In this document: positions 1 through 5,794 of the stretch, piece after piece
How positions within the stretch are numbered: the stretch's first letter is position 1
How the letters are laid out: each line of letters opens with the position of its first letter
Assembly: GCA_002376965.1 (NCBI GenBank)
Contig: DFOV01000266.1
Span: forward strand, 1 to 5,900
Reading direction: 5' to 3'
Source of the DNA: Gammaproteobacteria bacterium UBA3532
Lineage (GTDB): Bacteria > Pseudomonadota > Gammaproteobacteria > Enterobacterales > UBA3532
DNA length: 5,900 nucleotides
Notes under the pieces: generated by a model
Told to the model about the DNA's origin: nothing
The model's input: only the letters and a program-made list of their open reading frames with translations
Database searches by the model: none
Translations under genes and position numbers: made by a program

Positions 1-1
1 A

Positions 2-994
2 GCAGATGCCAAAGTCTATTTGTTTACCTCTGGCTCATCTGGAACGCCGAAGCGCATCACTAAGAACCTTCGCCAGTTAACTGCCGAACTGGATGATTTA
101 GCGAAGGTATTTGGCGAGTTTATCCGAAACAGTGCATTTCTAGCTACCGTGTCTCATCAGCATATTTACGGGCTGCTATTTCGAGTGTTATTGCCGCTAA
201 GTTTACGCTGCCCTTTTGGTGCGGAGTTTCATGAATATCCTGAAACTCTGGTCGCTGCAACCGCTACGCTTGAGAAGCTATCCGTGGAACGTGCGGTTTG
301 GGTCAGTAGCCCTGCTCACTTAAAGCGAATGCCTGAGCTGGTCGATTTAACGGCTATTGGTGATAAGTTGGCATTGGTTTTCTCTTCTGGTGGCCCTCTG
401 AGTCTTGATGCGGCAACGCGCTTTTATCAAGCAGCGAATCAGGATATTCATGAAGTGCTGGGTAGTACTGAAACAGGTGGTGTGGCTTATCGCATTCAGC
501 GTCAAAGCAATTTATGGCAACGCTTTCCTAGTGTTGAAATAAAAAGTGATGATCGAGATGCCTTGCTGGTTCGTTCTCCCTTTTTAGAAACCGCGCATTT
601 TCAGGCGCTGGGTAATCGGGTAGAGCTGGTGGACGATCAACATTTTCACTTGCATGAGCGGATTGATCGCATCGTTAAGGTCGAAGAAAAACGCTTGTCG
701 CTACCAGAACTTGAACGAAGACTGCAAAAACACCCTGCGGTTCAGGAGTGTGCGGCACTAGTAATTGAAGGCAAACGGGCGACAGTTTGTGTAGTTGCAC
801 AGCTAAGTGCTAAAGGACAAGCGCTGTTGGAACAACAAGGCAAGCGACAGGTGACCGAGACTTTGCGCCACCACCTGGAAAGTTTTTATGAAACGGTTTT
901 GCTACCGAAAAAGTGGCGCTTTGTCGATACGTTGCCCTATAACGCTCAAGGCAAACTTCCCGTTGCTCAGTTGAGCGCCCTTTTTCAATCTTGA
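2..994 (+). CDS. apeH: AMP-forming acyl/aryl ligase, APE type (5' truncated)
   Basis: Probable adenylating ligase that activates an aryl carboxylic acid with ATP and passes it to an acyl carrier protein, starting polyene assembly in the cytoplasm. The frame is open to the left edge (ADAKVY precedes the Leu codon at 20), so the gene is cut; about 330 residues are visible and family members run to roughly 450. Counting from the codon at 20: the phosphate-binding loop TSGSSGTPK at 3-11, SSGGPLS at 122-128, the A5-like LGSTETGG at 147-154, an A8-like hinge at about 213-232 (RIDRIVK...RLSLPELE), and the C-terminal A10 motif YNAQGKLP with likely catalytic Lys312. The A7 position reads LGNRVEL, with Asn199 where an Asp is normal. 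The dehydratase gene follows after 9 bases. The ApeH assignment rests on motifs plus neighbours; the substrate is inferred. A general acyl-CoA synthetase is the main alternative. Confidence 0.85.
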   Translation, partial: ADAKVYLFTSGSSGTPKRITKNLRQLTAELDDLAKVFGEFIRNSAFLATVSHQHIYGLLFRVLLPLSLRCPFGAEFHEYPETLVAATATLEKLSVERAVWVSSPAHLKRMPELVDLTAIGDKLALVFSSGGPLSLDAATRFYQAANQDIHEVLGSTETGGVAYRIQRQSNLWQRFPSVEIKSDDRDALLVRSPFLETAHFQALGNRVELVDDQHFHLHERIDRIVKVEEKRLSLPELERRLQKHPAVQECAALVIEGKRATVCVVAQLSAKGQALLEQQGKRQVTETLRHHLESFYETVLLPKKWRFVDTLPYNAQGKLPVAQLSALFQS

Positions 995-998
995 GCAT

Positions 999-1002
999 GG
1001 AG
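999..1002 (+). promoter_or_regulatory. Shine-Dalgarno GGAG before the dehydratase gene
   Basis: GGAG is the only good ribosome-binding motif in the 9-base gap. It lies one base before the ATG at 1004, which is too close for normal initiation, but seven bases before an in-frame TTG at 1010. The site therefore favours the TTG at 1010 as the true start, giving a protein two residues shorter, unless initiation at 1004 is coupled to termination of the ligase gene. Confidence 0.4.
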
Positions 1003-1003
1003 A

Positions 1004-1375
1004 ATGATTTTGAACCAACCGCCAGCCCCCAAACAGCCTGATTACACCCTGATCGAAGAGCAACCCTTGGCGGTTAGCTATCAGTTAAGGTTGTCACCAG
1101 AGATATTCTATTTCCAGGGTCATTTTCCTGTGCAGCCGGTGTTGCCCGGTGTGGTTCAAATTCATTGGGCTATGGCTAAGGGATTGGAGCATTTTCCTAT
1201 AAAAGGCGAGTTTTCACGCATGGAGGCGATTAAGTTTCAGCAGGTCATATTTCCTGAACGTGCTGTGACAATGCACTTAAGTTTTGATTCCGACAAGAAC
1301 AAGCTGAGCTTTCGTTTTCAGGACGGTGATACGCCCTTTTCGTCAGGACGCATCGTTTATAGCGAACAAGAGTAG
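1004..1375 (+). CDS. apeI: FabA/FabZ-like hotdog 3-hydroxyacyl-ACP dehydratase
   Basis: Predicted to dehydrate 3-hydroxyacyl-ACP intermediates to trans-2-enoyl-ACP during polyene chain growth. The 123-residue length fits a single hotdog domain. The signature region at residues 35-50 (FYFQGHFPVQPVLPGV) matches the FabZ/FabA active-site segment, with catalytic His40. Fourteen residues later, where FabZ has Glu and FabA has Asp, this protein has His54. The rest is hotdog beta-sheet, ending in SSGRIVYSEQE. It follows the ligase by 9 bases and precedes the fusion gene by 12, matching an apeI position. The start is uncertain between ATG 1004 and TTG 1010. APE clusters carry a second dehydratase (ApeP), so the ApeI label rests on gene order; the dehydratase fold itself is well supported. 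Confidence 0.85.
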   Translation: MILNQPPAPKQPDYTLIEEQPLAVSYQLRLSPEIFYFQGHFPVQPVLPGVVQIHWAMAKGLEHFPIKGEFSRMEAIKFQQVIFPERAVTMHLSFDSDKNKLSFRFQDGDTPFSSGRIVYSEQE

Positions 1376-1387
1376 CTTTTTGTTGAT

Positions 1388-3091
1388 ATGACGTTTAGCC
1401 CCTGCTTCCTCATCCCCATCTATAATCACAAGGATTCGATTGGCAATACCCTGGCATCGATTGCCGAGTTTGATCTGCCTTGTGTGGTGGTTGATGATGG
1501 TGGTGATGAGCCGACAAAAGCCGTTCTAGCTGCCTTGGAACAGCAGTATGAGTGGGTTCGCGTGATTGCTCTGCCGCAAAATAGCGGTAAAGGGGCGGCT
1601 TGTCGCGAAGGGTTTTTATGGGCTATTGAGAATGGCTTTACTCATGCACTTCAGATAGACGCCGATGGCCAGCACAATCCACATGATATACCGGCGTTAT
1701 TGGCAGCTGCCAAGAATTCGCCTGATGCTCTGGTCAGCGGTTGCCCAGTCTACAACGACTCCGTACCTCGCTCGCGATTATATGGCCGTTATATCACCCA
1801 TTTTTGGGTTTGGATCGAAACCCTGTCGCTACAAATTAAAGATTCAATGTGTGGTTTTCGTGCCTATCCACTTGGTGAAACTGGGCGTCTGATCCGAGAT
1901 GGGCATATCGGTGAGCGAATGGATTTTGATACCGATATTATGGTTCGTCTTTATTGGCGTGGTGTGCCGGTCGAATTTGTCCCAACCGCTGTTAATTATC
2001 CTGAAGACGGTGTTTCCAATTTTGATGTGTGGAAGGACAACCTGCGCATCTCCAAAATGCATACTCGCCTGTTCTTTGGCATGTTATTGCGTTCGCCGAT
2101 CCTGTTATGGCGCAAGGTTTTTCCTAAAAAGCCTGTCTCTAAAGACCAGCACTGGGCGAGCATGGAAGAACGGGGTAGCGCAATTGGCATCAAAACTTTG
2201 ATGACCATCTACCGTTGGCTGGGGCGGTGGCCTTTTTATATCGCATTGTGGCCGGTTATTTTGTATTTCTATCTATCCAATGCCAATGCGCGCCAGGCTT
2301 CCCACGACTTTTTACAGCGAGTCGCTCGGCATAGCAACAATCCTGATTCTCCGACAGGTATGGGAGCGAGTCTACGTCAGTTTTATGAATTTGGGCTGTC
2401 TGGGCTGGATAAACTTGCCGCCTGGATGGGGGATATAAAATACGATCGATTGATTTTTCCCAACCGGTCGTTATTACTGGAAAATATCTCGCCAACCAAA
2501 GGAGCTATATTGGTTTCGGCTCATTTGGGCAATGTAGAAGCCTGTCGCGGCATGGCGTTTGGCGAAGCGCCGGTGACGATCAACGCATTGGTTTTTACCG
2601 AGCACGCGCAGAAGTTTAATCATGTATTGAAGTCAATGAATCAAGACAGTGATGTGAATATTATTCCATTGACGGATGTTTCACCGGCGACCATCGTGGT
2701 ATTAAAAGAGAAAATAGAGCGTGGAGAAGTGTTGGTTATTGTCGGTGATCGCACCTCGGTAACCGCTGAAGGCCGCGTGCATTACATTGATTTTCTGGGT
2801 AAACCTGCACCCATAGGCCAAGGGCCTTTTATTATGGCAATGTTACTCGGCTGCCCAATATTTAGCCTGTTTGGCATTCGTCAGGGCAAGGAGTACCACG
2901 CCAAACTGGATCTACTGGCCACTAGCTTGCAATGCCCTCGTTCGCAACGTGAAGCGAAGCTAAAACAAGTGATGGCAGCCTATGTAGCAAATTTAGAAAA
3001 GTATGCAGTGGCGTATCCGCTGCAATGGTTTAATTTTTATAATTTTTGGCAGTCGGATCGGGTGGTTCGACGTCAGACGGAAGCGGAGTAG
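1388..3091 (+). CDS. apeJ: Glycosyltransferase family 2 / LpxL-like acyltransferase fusion
   Basis: Two enzymes in one 567-residue chain. Residues 1-240 are a GT-A family 2 glycosyltransferase of the dolichyl-phosphate-sugar-synthase-like group: FLIPIYNHKDSI at 7-18, VVVDDGGDE at 33-41, NSGKGAACREGF at 65-76, the metal-binding DADGQH at 91-96 and MDFDTDIMVRLYWRG at 178-192. Residues about 265-560 are an LpxL/HtrB-type lipid acyltransferase: a hydrophobic segment at 282-297, the HX4E catalytic motif from His379 to Glu384 (SAHLGNVE), VGDRT at 452-456, FLGKPAPIGQGP at 469-480 and QWFNFYNFW at 546-554. It probably acts on the inner face of the inner membrane, glycosylating and acylating the lipid part of the pigment; donor and acceptor cannot be read from sequence. 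No clear Shine-Dalgarno precedes ATG 1388. The gene is in the same frame as the dehydratase, so a stop codon and four codons separate the two reading frames. Confidence 0.9.
   Translation: MTFSPCFLIPIYNHKDSIGNTLASIAEFDLPCVVVDDGGDEPTKAVLAALEQQYEWVRVIALPQNSGKGAACREGFLWAIENGFTHALQIDADGQHNPHDIPALLAAAKNSPDALVSGCPVYNDSVPRSRLYGRYITHFWVWIETLSLQIKDSMCGFRAYPLGETGRLIRDGHIGERMDFDTDIMVRLYWRGVPVEFVPTAVNYPEDGVSNFDVWKDNLRISKMHTRLFFGMLLRSPILLWRKVFPKKPVSKDQHWASMEERGSAIGIKTLMTIYRWLGRWPFYIALWPVILYFYLSNANARQASHDFLQRVARHSNNPDSPTGMGASLRQFYEFGLSGLDKLAAWMGDIKYDRLIFPNRSLLLENISPTKGAILVSAHLGNVEACRGMAFGEAPVTINALVFTEHAQKFNHVLKSMNQDSDVNIIPLTDVSPATIVVLKEKIERGEVLVIVGDRTSVTAEGRVHYIDFLGKPAPIGQGPFIMAMLLGCPIFSLFGIRQGKEYHAKLDLLATSLQCPRSQREAKLKQVMAAYVANLEKYAVAYPLQWFNFYNFWQSDRVVRRQTEAE
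3085..3088 (+). promoter_or_regulatory. Shine-Dalgarno GGAG for the ammonia-lyase gene
   Basis: GGAG inside the last codons of the fusion gene lies six bases before ATG 3095. This is ideal spacing and supports that ATG over the adjacent ATG at 3098. It is the clearest ribosome-binding site in the window, suggesting the lyase can be translated well in its own right. Confidence 0.6.
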
Positions 3092-3094
3092 AGA

Positions 3095-4636
3095 ATGATG
3101 GAGGATAAGCTGCTATTTGATGGTCAGCCTCTAACGATTGAGCAAGTCATTGCGGTTGCTCAGGGTAGCAAAAAAGTGGCGCTAAGCCCTGCGCCGGAAT
3201 TTAAGCAACGGATTGACAAAGGATGCACATTTTTAGCCACTCTGCTTAAAGATGACGGTGTGATATATGGTGTCACCACCGGTTATGGTGACTCCTGTAC
3301 GGTTACTATTCCGCCACAATTGGTTGAAGAACTGCCGGTTCATCTTACTCGTTTTCATGGTTGTGGCCTGGGTAAGGTTTTAGATAAAGAGTCGGCGCTG
3401 GCTGTTTTATGTGTCAGATTGCAATCGTTGTGTCAGGGTTTTTCTGGTGTTAGCTGGGAGCTGTTGGAACGTCTGGTTTTGTTGATCAATCAGCAAATCA
3501 TTCCGGTGATCCCTGAAGAAGGTTCGGTTGGCGCTAGTGGTGATTTGACGCCACTGTCGTACGTCGCTGCTGTGCTGATTGGTGAGCGCGAGGTCTATTA
3601 CAAAGATGAGCGTCGCTCTACGGCATCTGTTTACCAAGAATTGGGCATTGAGCCACTAAAACTGCGTCCCAAAGAAGGCTTGGCGATTATGAATGGCACT
3701 GCGGTCATGACTGCCCTGGCTTGCTTGGCATTTCGCCGTGCTGACTATCTTAGTCAGTTATCGACACGTATTACTGCCATGTCTTCGATTGCTTTGGTTG
3801 GTAACAGCAGCCATTTTGATGAAGTGTTGTTCAGTGTTAAGCCACATGCCGGTCAGCAGCGCGTTGCCGAGCGTATTCGTAAAGATCTAAATCATGTTGA
3901 GCGACCACGTAATGCCGATCGACTGCAATGTCGCTACTCAATTCGCTGCGCACCCCATGTGATTGGGGTGTTGGAAGATGCCTTGCCCTTTTTGCGTACC
4001 ACCATCGAAAACGAGCTGAACAGTGCCAACGATAACCCGATTATTGATGGCGAGGGCGAGCATGTTCTGCATGGTGGCCATTTCTATGGTGGCCATATTG
4101 CCTTTGCGATGGACTCGTTAAAAAATTGCGTGGCTAACCTATCGGATTTGCTAGACCGTCAAATGGCGTTGTTGATGGATACCAAGTTTAATAACGGCTT
4201 GCCATCGAACCTGTCTGGAGCAACTGCCGAGCGCGCTATGATCAATCATGGTTTTAAAGCGGTACAAATTGGTATTTCTGCCTGGACGGCGGAAGCCCTC
4301 AAGCAAACGATGCCCGCTAGTGTATTTTCGCGCTCTACTGAGTGTCACAACCAAGACAAAGTTAGCATGGGTACTATTGCTGCACGCGATTGTTTGCGAG
4401 TGTTGGAGTTGACCGAGCAGGTGACAGCAGCGGCGTTGTTGGCGTCTAATCAGGCTGTTGAGTTGCGTTTGCGCCAAGGGCGGTTGGAAGACTTTGAATT
4501 ATCTAAGCATATTGTGGCGATGCGGGCCGATATTGCAACTTTCTTCGAGCCATTAGAAGAAGACCGACCGCTGGAAGCGACGCTACGCCACACCATTGAG
4601 CTGATCCGTCAGCAACACTGGGCGCTCTATGCATAA
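3095..4636 (+). CDS. MIO-dependent aromatic amino acid ammonia-lyase (TAL/PAL-like)
   Basis: Cytoplasmic lyase of the HAL/PAL/TAL family that removes ammonia from an aromatic amino acid, likely giving p-coumarate from tyrosine or cinnamate from phenylalanine as the aryl unit for the pigment. The 513 residues are normal for bacterial members. The MIO cofactor would form from Ala147-Ser148-Gly149 in GSVGASGDLTPLS. Other active-site positions: Tyr58 in YGVTTGYG, Asn200 in MNGT, Gln278/Tyr281/Arg284, Asn314 in NSANDNPIID, Phe330, and Glu416/Gln420 in ECHNQDKVSMG. Gln420 occupies the place where histidine lyases have Glu, arguing against histidine as substrate. The selectivity pair is Phe87-His88, neither typical TAL (His-Leu) nor typical PAL (Phe-Leu). 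Residue 329 is His where GGNF usually has Asn. It starts 3 bases after the fusion gene and overlaps the thioesterase by 8. Automatic tools may label it hutH; context and Gln420 oppose that. Confidence 0.9.
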   Translation: MMEDKLLFDGQPLTIEQVIAVAQGSKKVALSPAPEFKQRIDKGCTFLATLLKDDGVIYGVTTGYGDSCTVTIPPQLVEELPVHLTRFHGCGLGKVLDKESALAVLCVRLQSLCQGFSGVSWELLERLVLLINQQIIPVIPEEGSVGASGDLTPLSYVAAVLIGEREVYYKDERRSTASVYQELGIEPLKLRPKEGLAIMNGTAVMTALACLAFRRADYLSQLSTRITAMSSIALVGNSSHFDEVLFSVKPHAGQQRVAERIRKDLNHVERPRNADRLQCRYSIRCAPHVIGVLEDALPFLRTTIENELNSANDNPIIDGEGEHVLHGGHFYGGHIAFAMDSLKNCVANLSDLLDRQMALLMDTKFNNGLPSNLSGATAERAMINHGFKAVQIGISAWTAEALKQTMPASVFSRSTECHNQDKVSMGTIAARDCLRVLELTEQVTAAALLASNQAVELRLRQGRLEDFELSKHIVAMRADIATFFEPLEEDRPLEATLRHTIELIRQQHWALYA

Positions 4637-5060
4637 GTATCTCGAACATCAAATCGAGATCGAAGTACCGTTTTTCGATCTCGATCCGATGCAGATTGTT
4701 TGGCATGGCAACTATGTCAAATACTTCGAGTTGGCGCGTTGTGCTCTGCTTGAAAAAATAGACTACAACTACCCGGAAATGCGCGATTCGGGCTATGCCT
4801 GGCCGGTGATCGAGTTAAAGCTTAAATATGCCCACCCCGCCAAAATGCGCGATATATTGGTAGTCACAGCGACAGTCGTTGAATATGAATTCCGATTAAA
4901 AATCAACTACGAGATTTTTAACCGCACCACCAATAAGCGTATCACCAAAGGTTATAGCGTTCAGGTTGCGGTGGATTTATCGGATAATGAAATGTGCTTT
5001 CAGTCGCCGCCGATTTTGGCGCAGAAGTTGGGGGTTGAGGCTGGTGCTGATAAAAAGTGA
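4629..5060 (+). CDS. apeK: 4HBT-type acyl thioesterase (hotdog)
   Basis: Small 143-residue thioesterase of the 4-hydroxybenzoyl-CoA thioesterase group. The signature FFDLDPMQIVWHGNYVKYFE lies at residues 15-34; Asp19 in DLDP aligns with the catalytic Asp of the Pseudomonas enzyme, and HGNY (26-29) is the usual following motif. Inferred role: hydrolysing a thioester in the pigment pathway, either releasing product or clearing stalled carrier protein; the sequence does not decide which. The first 8 bases overlap the end of the lyase gene, and no convincing Shine-Dalgarno precedes ATG 4629, so translation is probably coupled to the lyase. Codons 9-19 contain a perfect inverted repeat, described separately. 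The ApeK label comes from position and family. Thioesterase membership is firm. Confidence 0.85.
   Translation: MHKYLEHQIEIEVPFFDLDPMQIVWHGNYVKYFELARCALLEKIDYNYPEMRDSGYAWPVIELKLKYAHPAKMRDILVVTATVVEYEFRLKINYEIFNRTTNKRITKGYSVQVAVDLSDNEMCFQSPPILAQKLGVEAGADKK
4653..4685. repeat. Perfect 12-bp inverted repeat inside the thioesterase gene
   Basis: ATCGAGATCGAA at 4653-4664 is the exact reverse complement of TTCGATCTCGAT at 4674-4685, with a 9-base loop. In the mRNA it could form a 12-bp hairpin 24 to 56 bases after the thioesterase start codon, covering the codons for IEIE and the catalytic FDLD segment. No U-tract follows, so it is not a standard terminator. It may affect ribosome progress or mRNA stability, or may simply be a by-product of codon choice. 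Confidence 0.6.
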
Positions 5061-5077
5061 GCAATGGATAGAATATT

Positions 5078-5794
5078 ATGCGCGGAATCAATAGTTTTTT
5101 GTTGGCCATAATGCACATCTGCCTAAGAGCGGCATTCATTATCAGTATTAGCTGTTCGGCTGCGCTATCTAATACCGAGAGCGATGCCGAGATTACCAGC
5201 CAACATCAAGTCTTTGCTCACCCAATTGAAAACAGCAACACGCTTGATAACCTGCTCCAAATCCACGCCGTCGATGGCAAAATCGTTCGGGCTAGCTTTA
5301 CTCAGCAGAAAAAACTTAAAGTATTAAAGCGTCCTCTTAATTCTAATGGCAGATTAACCCTTAGTGAAACATCGGGTTTGTTATGGCAAGTGCTTAAACC
5401 ATTGCCGAGCGACTATGTGTTTCAGTCTGATGCTGCTTATCAATGGCGTCAAGGGCAGCTCTCGGCCATTCCATTTAGTCAATCGCCGATCTTCAAAGGC
5501 TTTGCCGACACCTTTATAGCGGCGCTTAGTGGCGATATATCAAAGCTCTCCAATAACTTTTCCATCTATCTCACGCCGCAATCAACGCCTGAGCACTGGT
5601 GTATTGGCCTGAAACCAGCCAATGAGGCGATGGCCAAAGGGGTGGATTATATGGTTCTGGAAGGGGGTGTTTATCTATCTCGACTGGTGTTAAGCGATAC
5701 GTCTGGCGATGTCACCACTCTCAACTTTGAAAACTACGAGCTGGGTGACGCTCTGAGCGAAGCCGAAAAGGCGCTGTATCCGCCTGCACCATGA
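5078..5794 (+). CDS. apeL: Secreted LolA-like outer-membrane lipoprotein/lipid carrier
   Basis: Periplasmic carrier of the LolA-related family, 238 residues. An N-terminal signal peptide is likely: hydrophobic segments at 6-16 and 18-31, with cleavage probably near SCSAALS (25-31). Cys26 is not a convincing lipobox because residue 23, at -3, is Ser. The mature part has the LolA-type opening at 70-115: VRASFTQQKKLKVL, then PLNSNGRLTL, then GLLWQVLKPLPSDYVF. LolA folds as an open beta-barrel that shields lipid; by context this one would carry the aryl polyene lipid or a lipoprotein to the outer membrane together with the exporter encoded next. The start is uncertain: ATG 5078 has only a weak GGA upstream, while in-frame ATG 5111 would give a more compact signal peptide (MHICLRAAFIISIS). 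It follows the thioesterase by 17 bases and overlaps the next start by four (ATGA). Housekeeping LolA is less likely given the neighbours. Confidence 0.8.
   Translation: MRGINSFLLAIMHICLRAAFIISISCSAALSNTESDAEITSQHQVFAHPIENSNTLDNLLQIHAVDGKIVRASFTQQKKLKVLKRPLNSNGRLTLSETSGLLWQVLKPLPSDYVFQSDAAYQWRQGQLSAIPFSQSPIFKGFADTFIAALSGDISKLSNNFSIYLTPQSTPEHWCIGLKPANEAMAKGVDYMVLEGGVYLSRLVLSDTSGDVTTLNFENYELGDALSEAEKALYPPAP

Noticed and set aside
20..22. TTG at 20 as the start of the ligase gene.
   Set aside because: The reading frame continues upstream to the window edge with residues that fit the strand before the P-loop (ADAKVYLFTSG), and a start here would remove the ligase's whole N-terminal part. The gene is truncated by the window.
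1665..2208. Several open frames on both strands within the fusion gene (for example 1665-1892, 1844-2062 minus, 1899-2201).
   Set aside because: They lie wholly inside the glycosyltransferase coding sequence, whose motifs are intact in the main frame. Their translations show no recognisable domain.
3095..4636. Annotation of the lyase as histidine ammonia-lyase (hutH).
   Set aside because: The position of the HAL catalytic Glu is Gln420 in a PAL/TAL-like ECHNQD pattern, the selectivity pair is Phe-His rather than Ser-His, and no other histidine-use genes are nearby.
4653..4685. Rho-independent terminator at the inverted repeat in the thioesterase gene.
   Set aside because: The stem is AT-rich for a terminator, there is no T-run after the right arm, and it lies inside a coding sequence needed for the operon.
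3407..4706. Antisense open frames at 3407-3637, 4151-4477 and 4503-4706.
   Set aside because: Low-complexity, Arg/Gln-rich translations opposite a well-supported lyase gene, with no recognisable motifs or ribosome sites. They are shadows.
5144..5158. Lipobox at Cys26 of the LolA-like protein, which would make it a lipoprotein.
   Set aside because: The residues before the Cys are Ser-Ile-Ser, with Ser at -3 where Leu/Val/Ile is expected. The family is normally soluble in the periplasm.
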